Assembly: GCA_041071465.1 (NCBI GenBank) | Contig: CP163498.1 | Span: forward strand, 2,253,501-2,317,500 | DNA length: 64,000 bases | Reading direction: 5' to 3' | Source of the DNA: Pseudomonas putida | GTDB taxonomy: Bacteria; Pseudomonadota; Gammaproteobacteria; Pseudomonadales; Pseudomonadaceae | Shown: piece after piece, positions 36,719 to 45,341 of the stretch | How the letters are laid out: each line of letters opens with the position of its first letter | Position numbering within the stretch: the first letter of the stretch is position 1 | Notes under the pieces: model-generated | What the model saw: only the letters and a program-made list of their open reading frames with translations | The model's database searches: none | Told to the model about the DNA's origin: nothing | Made by a program: the position numbers and the translations under genes

Positions 36719-37189
36719 ATGAGCAGGAAGCTTTGTTCAGCCCTGGCTGCCGCCCTGTTGCTGGGTGGCAGTACGGCGGCGATGGCGGCCAATGACGGCC
36801 AGGTCCGGGTCGATCAGTTGCTCGGCTCGGACCCGGAGTACCGGGAAACCTGGCAGGACACTCTCAAAGGCGAGGAACGCCTGCCCGATTGGGTGGTCAA
36901 TCTGACCGGCAGTGCTCAGCAGCAGATGTCTGCCGTTACCGAAGACGGCGACAAGTACTTGGTCGGGCCGCTGTGCGAGGCCAAGGATAATTGCACTTAC
37001 AAACGCCTGATCGTGGCGTTCAGCTGGGACAAGGATGACGCCTACGGGATGCTCGTGGAGGTGCCCGAAGGCTTGCCGAGCGACAAGTCGCCCACCCGTC
37101 ATGCGCAGTATCGTTGGTTAGGCGAACCGGACGATGGCATGAAGGCGATGCTGCAGGAGCAGCTCAAGCGTGACCCGAACTGGTACTGA
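36719..37189 (+). CDS. Ivy-type C-type lysozyme inhibitor
   Basis: 156 aa with a signal peptide (MSRKLCSALAAALLLGGSTAAMA) and the inhibitor-of-vertebrate-lysozyme fold. The protruding loop that plugs the lysozyme active site is recognisable as CEAKDNC, a disulfide-closed segment as in Ivy proteins, followed by TYKRLIVAFSWDK and YRWLGEPDD. ATG at 36719 chosen because GAGG precedes it; a TTG at 36713 is in frame. It begins just after DUF1328. Ivy would protect the wall from lysozyme or from the cell's own lytic transglycosylases. Confidence 0.88.
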   Translation: MSRKLCSALAAALLLGGSTAAMAANDGQVRVDQLLGSDPEYRETWQDTLKGEERLPDWVVNLTGSAQQQMSAVTEDGDKYLVGPLCEAKDNCTYKRLIVAFSWDKDDAYGMLVEVPEGLPSDKSPTRHAQYRWLGEPDDGMKAMLQEQLKRDPNWY

Positions 37190-37933
37190 GCATTTATTGC
37201 CGGTACGGATGAACGGTCACCACTGTCACGTAATAGAAGCTGAACCTTTCTATAGTTCAGCCTTCTATGATGCGCCGCCCCGAGGAGGGGCAGCACATGA
37301 CCAAGGGGCCGGGCTGTTCTGATTGTTGCAGGATCGGAGTGGCCTAGGGGTACAGGGAGTGCCTCCAGTAATGGGCCGGGTCAGGAAAGGCGGAATCGGA
37401 AGTATCAGGCCGGCGGTATCACAGGGATACCTTGTCAGGCCTGACTTCCGAGGAGCCCTGTATGAAGCGTCGCTTCTCTTGCGCGTTTTTTCTCCCGAGA
37501 CACATTTTGTCTCGACCGTACATCAAATTTTTTTCGACCTTCTTGTTGCTGGTACAAGCGGCATTTACGCCATTCGGATTGTCGAACAAGCCATCTTCCT
37601 TGCCCTTTATGTACCGTCAAATCTGCCGAAATATGGCGGTTTGGTCTTGTTCGGGATTCCGAACGTTATAAATCAATCACTTGCGAAGCTGCCGAATGGG
37701 TCGAAAACCGTATGCCAAAACGGCATGGGGTATGCGTTTCCGGCATTAGCTTTCGCCCCTTCCCGTCGCAATAGTTGCCGCCTTTTTCGCTGGCCAGAGC
37801 GCCCTGTCGCTCGCCTGCGGTGTCCTTACATGACGTCGCCGGACGGAAGCTTGCACGGCTCGTGACTTTGCCAATGGCTCTGTTACACGTGTTTCCGCCA
37901 GGTGCCATGACCACTAGAACAAAGGGTAAAGAC
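37190..37933. other. Long non-coding, structured region upstream of gltP
   Basis: About 740 bases without a convincing gene; short frames (for example 37323-37865) lack codon bias and homology. The middle (about 37480-37720) is clearly AT-richer than the rest of the window. Hairpins: GCTGAAC...GTTCAGC (37239-37261), CCCC-GAGGA-GGGG (37278-37290), a nested TCAGGCC/GGTATC stem (37405-37443), CGAGAC...GTCTCG (37496-37514) and ATGCC...GGCAT (37712-37726). Nine GGA triplets fall between 37284 and 37454. Confidence 0.6.
37242..37268 (+). promoter_or_regulatory. Possible ECF-type promoter
   Basis: GAACCT, 16 bases, TCTAT resembles the envelope-stress sigma pattern with one mismatch in the -35 and two in the -10. 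It would start transcription just before the CCCC-GAGGA-GGGG hairpin. Confidence 0.3.
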
Positions 37934-39262
37934 ATGAAGAAGGCAAAACTGAGCCTCGCCTGGCAGATCGTCATCGGTCTGGTCCTGGGTGTTGCAATCG
38001 GCGCGCTACTGAACCACTTCAGTGCAGAAAAGGCCTGGTGGATCAGCAACGTCCTCCAGCCCGCTGGTGACATCTTCATTCGCCTGATCAAGATGATCGT
38101 CGTCCCGATCGTGATCTCGTCGCTGATCGTGGGCATCGCCGGGGTTGGCGACGCGAAGAAACTGGGCAGCATTGGCCTGAAGACCATCATCTACTTCGAA
38201 GTAGTGACCACCATTGCCATCGTCGTGGGCCTGGTGCTGGCCAACCTGTTCCACCCGGGCGCCGGCATCGACATGAGCACCCTGGGTACCGTGGACATCT
38301 CCAAGTACCAGGCCACTGCGGCCGAGGTGCAGCATGAGCACGCGTTCATCGAAACCCTGCTGAACCTGATCCCGTCGAACATCTTCGCAGCGCTCATGCG
38401 TGGCGAAATGCTGCCGATCATCTTCTTCTCGGTCATGTTCGGCCTGGGCCTGTCGAGCCTCCAGGCAGAACTGCGCGACCCACTGGTGCGTACCTTCCAG
38501 GCTGTTTCGGAAACCATGTTCAAGGTCACCCACATGATCATGAACTACGCCCCTATCGGCGTGTTCGCCCTGATCGCCGTGACCGTGGCCAACTTCGGCT
38601 TCAGTTCGTTGCTGCCGCTGGCCAAGCTGGTGCTGCTGGTGTACTTCGCCATCGCCTTCTTCGCCTTCATGGTGCTGGGCCTGGTTGCCCGCGTGTTCGG
38701 CTTCTCGGTAATCAAGATCATGCGCATCATGAAAGATGAGCTGATTCTGGCTTACTCCACTTCCAGCTCGGAAACCGTGCTGCCGCGCGTGATCGAGAAA
38801 ATGGAGAAGTACGGCGCGCCGAAGTCGATCTGCTCGTTCGTGGTGCCGACCGGCTACTCCTTCAACCTTGACGGTTCGACCCTGTACCAGAGCATCGCGG
38901 CCATCTTCATTGCCCAGCTGTACGGCATCGACCTGTCGTGGAGCCAGCAGCTGCTGCTGGTGCTGACACTGATGGTCACCTCCAAAGGTATCGCTGGTGT
39001 GCCGGGTGTGTCGTTCGTCGTGCTGCTGGCCACCCTGGGCAGCGTGGGCATCCCGCTGGAAGGCCTGGCCTTCATCGCCGGTGTCGACCGCATCATGGAC
39101 ATGGCCCGCACCGCGCTGAACGTTGTCGGCAACGCCCTGGCTGCACTGGTCATCGCTCGTTGGGAAGGCATGTACGACGCCGCCAAGGGCGAGAAGTACT
39201 ACGCTTCGCTGATGGCCGACAAGCAGGAAGCTGCGGTGGTTGGCGAAACCGCCAAGCGCTGA
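37934..39262 (+). CDS. gltP: Glutamate/aspartate:proton symporter
   Basis: Dicarboxylate/amino acid:cation symporter (SLC1-like). 442 aa from ATG 37934 (MKKAKLSLAWQIVIGL). Eight helices and two re-entrant loops are expected; the substrate-site serine-rich motif TSSSETVLPRV and the GYSFNLDGSTLYQ motif are intact, as is GIAGVPGVSFV. The long upstream leader is unusual for this family. A clean intrinsic terminator follows. Glutamate versus C4-dicarboxylate specificity is inferred from similarity to GltP. Confidence 0.92.
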   Translation: MKKAKLSLAWQIVIGLVLGVAIGALLNHFSAEKAWWISNVLQPAGDIFIRLIKMIVVPIVISSLIVGIAGVGDAKKLGSIGLKTIIYFEVVTTIAIVVGLVLANLFHPGAGIDMSTLGTVDISKYQATAAEVQHEHAFIETLLNLIPSNIFAALMRGEMLPIIFFSVMFGLGLSSLQAELRDPLVRTFQAVSETMFKVTHMIMNYAPIGVFALIAVTVANFGFSSLLPLAKLVLLVYFAIAFFAFMVLGLVARVFGFSVIKIMRIMKDELILAYSTSSSETVLPRVIEKMEKYGAPKSICSFVVPTGYSFNLDGSTLYQSIAAIFIAQLYGIDLSWSQQLLLVLTLMVTSKGIAGVPGVSFVVLLATLGSVGIPLEGLAFIAGVDRIMDMARTALNVVGNALAALVIARWEGMYDAAKGEKYYASLMADKQEAAVVGETAKR

Positions 39263-39282
39263 GCCTGATGGCTGTTTGACCC

Positions 39283-39308
39283 AAAGCCCCGACTTGTCGG
39301 GGCTTTTT
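39283..39308 (+). terminator. Intrinsic terminator after gltP
   Basis: AAAGCCCCGAC-TT-GTCGGGGCTTTTT, a perfect stem with a T-run. Confidence 0.92.
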
Positions 39309-39405
39309 GTTTTCCGGGTCATTCGCGGACCATTGTAGGCGCGCGATCGCCAGCCCCAGGCTTCGATACGCTATCATTCGGGCATTTTTCAGGGGGTACA
39401 CACGG

Positions 39406-40635
39406 ATGCTCAACGGCCTTTGGCTCGGCTTTTTCCTGGTGGCGGCGGTGTCCGCCCTGGCCCAATGGCTGGTGGCCGGCAACGCGGGCATCTTCGCCGC
39501 AATGGTCGAAAGCATCTTCGCCATGGCCAAGCTGTCGGTGGAGGTGATGGTGCTGCTGTTCGGCACGCTGACCCTGTGGCTGGGCTTTCTCAAGATCGCC
39601 GAAAAGGCCGGTATCGTCGAATGGCTGGCCAAAGTGCTGGGCCCGCTGTTCGCCCGCCTGATGCCGGAAGTGCCGCCTGGTCACCCGGCCCTGGGCCTTA
39701 TCACCATGAATTTTGCCGCCAACGGCCTGGGCCTGGACAACGCCGCGACGCCGATTGGCCTGAAGGCCATGCGCGCGCTGCAGGAGCTGAACCCCAGCAG
39801 CACCACGGCGAGCAACGCGCAAATCCTGTTCCTGGTACTCAACGCCTCTTCGCTGACGCTGCTGCCGGTCACCATCTTCATGTACCGGGCCCAGCAGGGC
39901 GCGCCGGACCCAACCATGGTGTTCCTGCCGATCCTGCTGGCGACCAGCGTCTCGACCTTGGTCGGCCTGCTGTCGGTGGCAGTGATGCAGCGCTTGCGAC
40001 TGTGGGACCCGGTGGTGCTTGCCTACTTCATCCCCGGCGCTTTGCTGCTGGGAGGTTTCATGGCGTTCCTCGGCACCCTGTCGGCCGCTGCACTGGCAAG
40101 CCTGTCGTCCATCTTGGGCAACCTCACGTTGTTTGGCGTGATCATGCTGTTCCTGGTGATCGGTGCCTTGAAGCGGGTGAAGGTGTATGAAGCCTTCGTC
40201 GAAGGTGCCAAGGAAGGTTTCGATGTGGCCAAGAACCTGCTGCCCTACCTGGTGGCGATGCTGGTGGCGGTGGGTGTGCTGCGCGCATCAGGTGCCTTGG
40301 AGCTGGCCTTGGACGGCATTCGCCATGCGGTGAACTGGATGGGCCTGGACACACGCTTCGTCGAGGGTTTGCCGACGGCGCTGGTCAAGCCGTTTTCCGG
40401 TAGCGCAGCACGGGCCATGCTGATCGAAACCATGCAGACCCAAGGCGTGGACAGTTTCCCGGCCTTGGTCGCGGCGACGATTCAAGGCAGTACCGAAACC
40501 ACCTTCTATGTACTGGCCGTGTACTTTGGCGCCGTCGGCATCCAACGTGTGCGCCATGCAGTCGGTTGCGCACTGCTGGCCGAGTTGTCCGGGGTGATCG
40601 CGGCGATCTTCATCTGCTACTGGTTCTTCGCCTGA
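39406..40635 (+). CDS. Nucleoside recognition (Gate) domain membrane protein, SpmAB-like fusion
   Basis: 409 aa from ATG 39406 (MLNGLWLGFFLVAAVSAL). Hydrophobic throughout, with two related halves: the first has FAANGLGLDNAATPIGLKAM (SpmA-like), and the second GLPTALVKPFSGSAARAM and STETTFYVLAVYFGAVG (SpmB-like). Gate-domain proteins are thought to move nucleosides or other small solutes; SpmA/SpmB are named for spore maturation but are widespread in non-sporulating bacteria. Its 3' end overlaps the convergent 40617 gene by 19 bases. Confidence 0.85.
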   Translation: MLNGLWLGFFLVAAVSALAQWLVAGNAGIFAAMVESIFAMAKLSVEVMVLLFGTLTLWLGFLKIAEKAGIVEWLAKVLGPLFARLMPEVPPGHPALGLITMNFAANGLGLDNAATPIGLKAMRALQELNPSSTTASNAQILFLVLNASSLTLLPVTIFMYRAQQGAPDPTMVFLPILLATSVSTLVGLLSVAVMQRLRLWDPVVLAYFIPGALLLGGFMAFLGTLSAAALASLSSILGNLTLFGVIMLFLVIGALKRVKVYEAFVEGAKEGFDVAKNLLPYLVAMLVAVGVLRASGALELALDGIRHAVNWMGLDTRFVEGLPTALVKPFSGSAARAMLIETMQTQGVDSFPALVAATIQGSTETTFYVLAVYFGAVGIQRVRHAVGCALLAELSGVIAAIFICYWFFA

Positions 40636-41252
40636 ACCCTCGGTTGAGCCTGGTTTGCCTGGGCAATGGTCCAGCTCACCACCTGCCCCACCAGTTGGTC
40701 GCTGGCTTGGCCAAAGCCGGTAACCACGGCTGACACCTGTTTGTCGGTCAGTGGTTGGCGGATCTCAAAGCGCTTGCTGGCCAGGATGCGCTGGTTGCGC
40801 CCCTGGACCAGGCGTGCGTCGTAGCGGATCACCACCTCTACCGCCCCGCCTGGGCGGTATTCACTCTGAAACGCCTGCAGCTCGCCAGCCAGCTCGTAGT
40901 CAGCCTGCAGGTTGCTGTCGTCGGCGCTCAGGCGCTGCACCTGGCCGTCACGCTGGAAGCCATCGAGCAAGCGGTTGCGCAGCAGCACCGGGGCCGCATC
41001 GCTCCAACGTGCGCCCTTGTAGCTGCTGACCATATCGCCTTGGGGAATCACGGCAATCCGTGGCCCGGCCAGCACTTCGCTGGCCAGTGGCTTGTTCAGG
41101 CGCAATGACCAGTCCAGTGCCGGTGCCGTGCGGCTGGGTTGATTCACTGGCAGGCGGTAAAGGTCCACGGGTTCGCTTTTGGGCAGGATCGAGCAGGCAC
41201 TGGCCAGGCTCAGCGCGGCCGCCAGGGCCAGCAGGCGCAGCGACGGTTTCAT
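40617..41252 (-). CDS. ABC-type transport auxiliary lipoprotein (PqiC/MlaC-side component)
   Basis: 211 aa. Lipobox LASAC gives Cys20. The body matches the LptE/PqiC-like 'transport auxiliary lipoprotein' pattern: DLYRLPVNQPSRTAPAL, RIAVIPQGDMVSSYKGARW and LRNRLLDGFQRDGQVQR. Last gene of the permease-ATPase-MCE-lipoprotein operon (overlapping the MCE gene by four bases). It probably forms the outer-membrane end of a lipid-conducting complex. Confidence 0.88.
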   Translation of the reverse strand: MKPSLRLLALAAALSLASACSILPKSEPVDLYRLPVNQPSRTAPALDWSLRLNKPLASEVLAGPRIAVIPQGDMVSSYKGARWSDAAPVLLRNRLLDGFQRDGQVQRLSADDSNLQADYELAGELQAFQSEYRPGGAVEVVIRYDARLVQGRNQRILASKRFEIRQPLTDKQVSAVVTGFGQASDQLVGQVVSWTIAQANQAQPRVQAKNQ

Positions 41253-42186
41253 GGCTGGAACTCCTTGTTGTTGTCGCGGCCAAGCAGGTAGCCGCTCGGG
41301 TCGGCCTCCAGTTGCCGGGAAATGCCTTTGAGTGCGTTAAGGGTTTCGCGCAGTTCACGAATGGCCGGGGTGAGCTGGTTCAGGCCTTGGGCGCCGTCGC
41401 CGATGGCCTCGCTGTTGTTCTTCAGCAGGTTGTTGATGGTTGCCGTGCTTTCAGCCAGTGACTGCATGGCCTGCTCGGCGCTGCCGATCGCCTGTTTGCC
41501 TTCGCTGCCCAGCAGGCCGTTGGCATTGCGCATCAGCGTCTGTGTTTCGGCCAGGGTGGCGCTGGCCTGCTTGCCCACCTGCACCAGCTGTTCGATTGCC
41601 TCGGCGATGCTGCCATGCTGGCCGGCAAAGGCGCCGGTGGTCTTGTCGAGGTTGGCCAGGGTGTTGCTGAGGTGGCCGATGTTGTCCTCGGAGAACATCT
41701 GGTTGGCGTTGTGCAGCAGCAGGTTGATGTTGGTCACCAGGTCGCTGCTGTCATTGAGCAGGCGCGAGATGGGCGATGGCGAGGCGATGATCACCGGTAG
41801 CTTGCCATCTTTGCCCTTCAGTTCTGGGCTTTGCGGGGTGCCGCCGCTGAGCTGGATGAACGAGTTGCCAGTGACCCGGCCAGGGTCAGCTTGGCCTGGG
41901 TGTCTTCCTTTACCGGTGTGTCACCGCTCAGACGTACCCGTGCCAGTACCCGGCGTGGGTCTTTGGGGTCCAGGCGCAGGGTGGACACATCGCCCACCTT
42001 GATGCCGTTGTACTGCACCGGGCTGCCACGGGAAAGGCCCGAGACGGCTTCGTTGAACACCACTTCGTAATCCTTGAAGGCGTCGTCGACACTGGACTTG
42101 GCCAGCCACAGGCCGAACAGCATGGCGCCGGCCACCACCAGGACGGTGACCAGGCCGATAAGAACGTGATGGGCTCGGGTTTCCAT
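41249..42186 (-). pseudogene. MCE-domain lipid transport protein (MlaD-like), broken by a one-base deletion
   Basis: One N-terminal membrane helix (LIGLVTVLVVAGAMLFGLWL), one MCE domain (about 40-115, VSGLSRGSPVQYNGIKVGDV) and a long helical C-terminal part (VTNINLLLHNANQMF to LKGISRQLEADPSGYLLG) suited to a periplasm-spanning needle. The frame breaks at CCC 41875-41877: one more base gives Ala-Gly-Val-Thr-Gly-Asn-Ser and joins both parts into about 312 aa. As written, translation ends at 41818 after 122 residues. The flanking coding sequence is intact, so I suspect a homopolymer error. Confidence 0.87.
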
Positions 42187-42189
42187 TGC

Positions 42190-42980
42190 TCAGCGCTCCT
42201 GCCCGGCACGGGTGGCAGCCTGTTCGGCTGCGCGCCCGCGTGGGCCGTGAAAGTATTCTTGGATCCAGGCGTCGTTGGTCTGCTCGACCTCGGCCAGCGG
42301 GCCGGCCACCAGGACTTTTTTCTGCGACAGCACCGCAATGCGGTCGGTGATGGTGTACAGGGTGTCGAGGTCGTGGGTGATGAGGAACACCGACAGGCCC
42401 AGGGCATCGCGCAGGGTGAGGATCAACTGGTCGAACGCGGCGGCACCGATCGGGTCCAGGCCGGCGGTGGGTTCGTCGAGGAACAGGATGTCCGGGTCCA
42501 GGGCCAGTGCGCGGGCCAGCGCCGCACGCTTGATCATGCCCCCGACAACGAGGCCGGGTACTTGTCGGCGGCCGAGATCGGCAACCCGGCCAGGGCCAGC
42601 TTCACGCCGGCCAGGTGCTCGGCATCGGCGCGGGACAGCCCGGCGTGCTCGATCAGGGGCAAGGCCACGTTCTCGGTCACCGTCAGCGAAGAGAACAGCG
42701 CGCCCTTCTGAAACAACACGCCAAAGCGCCGCTCAACCAGCGAGCGCTGTTCTTCACCCAGGCCGGCCAAGTCCTGGCCGAATACCTTGATCTGCCCTTC
42801 GTTGGGTCGGCGCAAGCCGATGATGCTGCGTAGCAGCACCGATTTGCCGCTACCTGAGCCACCGACCACGGCGAGGATTTCGCCACGGTACAGGTCAAGG
42901 TCGAGGTTTTCATGCACCACCTGGCGGCCGAAGCGGTTGCAGATGCCACGGGCTTCGATGACGCGATCCTGATCACTCAC
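42190..42980 (-). pseudogene. MlaF-like ABC ATPase of the MCE system, broken by a one-base deletion
   Basis: The N-terminal part has Walker A VVGGSGSGKS and reads to KYPASLSGA, where the signature should be LSGGMIKR. A C-run of five at 42539-42543 (six expected) shifts the frame, and the rest (MIKRAALARALALDPDILF, Walker B LDEPTAGLDP, switch ITHDLD) continues in the next frame to 42190. Restored length is about 263 aa. LSGGM is the MlaF/Ttg2A-type variant of the ABC signature. Overlaps the permease gene by four bases. Very probably an assembly error. Confidence 0.88.
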
Positions 42981-44110
42981 CAGCCCATCTCCATGAAGAA
43001 CAGCGCGGCTACCGCATCCAGCACGATGACCACGAAAATCGACTGCACCACCGCCGAGGTGGTGTGTGCCCCTACCGATTCGGCGCTGCCGCTGACCTTG
43101 AAGCCTTCCAGGCAGCCGATGGCGGCGATCAGGAAGGCGAAGAAGGGTGCCTTGGCCAGGCCTACCAGAAAGTGCTGCACGCCGATGTCGCTTTGCAGCA
43201 GCGACAGGAACATGGCCGGCGAGATATCCAGCGTCAGGGCGCAGACCACCGCGCCACCAATCATGCCGCAGATCATCGCGACAAAGGTGAGCAACGGCAG
43301 CGAAATCAGCAGGGCCAGCACCCGTGGCACCACCAGTAGCTCCATGGGGTTCAGGCCCAGGGTGCGGATGGCGTCGATTTCTTCATTGGCCTTCATCGAG
43401 CCTATTTGCGCGGTGAACGCGCTGGCCGTGCGCCCGGCCATGAGGATGGCGGTCAGCAGCACGGCGAATTCGCGCAGGAACGAGAACGCCACCAGGTCGA
43501 CGGTGAAAATGGTCGCGCCGAAGTCGGCCAGCACCGTGGCACCGAGGAAGGCCACTACCGCACCCACCAGGAAGGTCAGCAAGGCGACGATGGGCGCGGC
43601 ATCCAGCCCGGTCTGTTCGATATGTGCCACCACCGGTGTGAAGCGCCAGCGATGCGGTTGCAGGGCGCGACGCAGCAAGGTTTCGAGGATGACGCCGACG
43701 AAACCGAGCAACTGCATGGAGTCTTGCCACAGTGTGCCGACGGCGCGGCCGATGCGTTCCAGCAGCATCAGCAGTACGTTCCGCTCGGGCTCCTTGACCG
43801 GGATGCAGTAGTCCTGGACCGAGCAGTAGACGTTCTTGAGCAGTGCGCGGCTGGCTTCGGGCAGGTCTTGGGTACAGCACGACAGGCGCTCGGAACCTAG
43901 CAGCTCGGCCAGCAGCGACGCGCCGGCGGTGTCCAGGCGGCCTAGCTGGCTGAGGTCGGCGACGGTGTCGGCAGCGTATTGCGTGCGCAGTTGCTCGCTT
44001 TCGCGCTTGAGGTTGGCGTAATGCGCCAGGGTCCAATCACCGGTAATGCGCAGGCAGGGCGGCTGGCTGCTGGTGTCCAGAATGGCGCTGGGGGTGGTCA
44101 TAGGCTCCAT
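42977..44110 (-). CDS. MlaE-type permease with fused N-terminal STAS domain
   Basis: 377 aa. Residues about 15-95 form a STAS/MlaB-like domain (LRITGDWTLAHYANLKRE; DLSQLGRLDTAGASLLAEL), followed by an MlaE permease with about five helices and the conserved GRTASAFTAQIGSMKANEEIDAI loop. It carries MlaB and MlaE functions in one chain. First gene of an operon with the ATPase, MCE protein and lipoprotein, i.e. a complete intermembrane lipid transporter separate from the ttg2/mla operon of pseudomonads. An ATG at 44101 is an alternative start. Confidence 0.9.
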   Translation of the reverse strand: MEPMTTPSAILDTSSQPPCLRITGDWTLAHYANLKRESEQLRTQYAADTVADLSQLGRLDTAGASLLAELLGSERLSCCTQDLPEASRALLKNVYCSVQDYCIPVKEPERNVLLMLLERIGRAVGTLWQDSMQLLGFVGVILETLLRRALQPHRWRFTPVVAHIEQTGLDAAPIVALLTFLVGAVVAFLGATVLADFGATIFTVDLVAFSFLREFAVLLTAILMAGRTASAFTAQIGSMKANEEIDAIRTLGLNPMELLVVPRVLALLISLPLLTFVAMICGMIGGAVVCALTLDISPAMFLSLLQSDIGVQHFLVGLAKAPFFAFLIAAIGCLEGFKVSGSAESVGAHTTSAVVQSIFVVIVLDAVAALFFMEMGW

Positions 44111-44224
44111 GCAATTGACTCGGCGCTAAGGCTTAGGGGCTGATCATAGCGCAGCGGGCATGGGCTGTTTGTTGATTATGTGCTGTGTTAGGGGCTACGA
44201 GGCTGCAACGCAGCCCCTTTTTAC

Positions 44225-45247
44225 TTACTGCGCCGGTGCGTCGTCGACCACCTTGAAGCGCAGCACGCCGATCACCTGCCCATCTTCGGTCAGCACCCTT
44301 ACCTGCCACTTGCCTACCGGGTTGGGCGGGAAGTTCTGCTTGTGGGTCCAGGCCCGGTAGCCTTCCTTGCGCCCGCCGTGGATGTCCAGGGCTATGCGGT
44401 CGACCTCCTGGCCGTCCTTTTGCCACACATGGTAGATCCGCTCATTCAGGCCGCGTGGCGCGTTGATGGCGGTATAGGCGTACAGGCCGCTGCTGCGTAT
44501 GCGACTGGCGGCAATCTCGTCCAGCGATTCGCCTGGCTGGCGGTTGAGTACTTCGGTGCTCACCGCCACCTCGGTCATCCACAGGGTTGCTGGCGGCACC
44601 CAGGAGCGCAACAGCCAGCCGCCGGCACCGACCGACAGGGTAACCACCACCAGCGCCACGGCGCGGCGCCAGTTGTTGATCGGGAAGCTACTGGCCAGGC
44701 TTGGGAACGACAGGGCCATGGCTGCGATCAGGGCCAGCTTGAAGCTTTGCGCGGTGGTCAGGTGCAGGATGATCGGCAACGCAGTCAACAGGGCGGCGAA
44801 CAGCGTCAGGGTGTGCAGTGCCAGGAACAGCCAGCGCCGGGGTGCCAGCCACTTGTAGTACAGGGGGTCGGTGATCGAAATCAGGCCGGCGGCGCCAAGC
44901 AAGCCAGTGAAGACCAATTGGCCGCTGTTCCAGGTGGTGGTGATGAAGAAGAACGGCAGCACGAAGAACAGTGTTTCCTGGTGGATCATCTGCGTCGCGT
45001 AGCGCAATAGCGGCTGCGGGATCTCGCGGTTGAAGGTGCGTGCGAACAAGCCGGTGAGGGTGTTTTCCAGCATCAGCCAGACCCAGCTGACCAGCATGAG
45101 TATGGCGACCCAGCTGGCCAGGCCGGCTTGGCGATCGACCAGGATGAAGCTGCCGATACCGGAGAGGAAACCGCCGAGCGCGATGATGCCGGGGTAGCGT
45201 TTGAGCAGTTCGATGATGCGCTGGACGATATGGGGGATTTGGGGCAT
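44225..45247 (-). CDS. Membrane protein, DUF5924 with C-terminal DUF2914
   Basis: 340 aa. Seven to eight hydrophobic segments in the first 220 residues (for example IIALGGFLSGIGSFILV, FFVLPFFFITTTWNSGQLV) are followed by a soluble DUF2914 domain (TEVLNRQPGESLDEIA; YHVWQKDGQEVDRIALDIHGG; KWQVRVLTEDGQVIG). Common in pseudomonads, no known function. The RAWTHKQNFPPNPVGKW motif is characteristic of the C-terminal domain. Confidence 0.82.
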   Translation of the reverse strand: MPQIPHIVQRIIELLKRYPGIIALGGFLSGIGSFILVDRQAGLASWVAILMLVSWVWLMLENTLTGLFARTFNREIPQPLLRYATQMIHQETLFFVLPFFFITTTWNSGQLVFTGLLGAAGLISITDPLYYKWLAPRRWLFLALHTLTLFAALLTALPIILHLTTAQSFKLALIAAMALSFPSLASSFPINNWRRAVALVVVTLSVGAGGWLLRSWVPPATLWMTEVAVSTEVLNRQPGESLDEIAASRIRSSGLYAYTAINAPRGLNERIYHVWQKDGQEVDRIALDIHGGRKEGYRAWTHKQNFPPNPVGKWQVRVLTEDGQVIGVLRFKVVDDAPAQ

Positions 45248-45279
45248 TGGGGGCTACGACAGAAAGGATGAGTTGGCGG

Positions 45280-45320
45280 TACCGGCCCCTTCGCGGGCAC
45301 GCCCGCGAAGGGGCCGGTAC
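45280..45320. repeat. REP palindrome
   Basis: A perfect 20-base inverted repeat with a two-base loop (GTACCGGCCCCTTCGCGGGC and complement) between the 45247 gene start and the M16 peptidase stop. Confidence 0.85.
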
Positions 45321-45341
45321 TGGCAAAAGGATACCGCCGAT

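Noticed and set aside
37190..37290. GacA-dependent RsmX/Y/Z gene
   Set aside because: GGA motifs are present but no TGTAAG-N6-CTTACA box was found, so I do not call it RsmX/Y/Z.
37323..37865. 180-residue open frame upstream of gltP, and a shorter frame at 37432-37671
   Set aside because: No codon bias, no recognisable domain, and they cross several hairpins; treated as non-coding.
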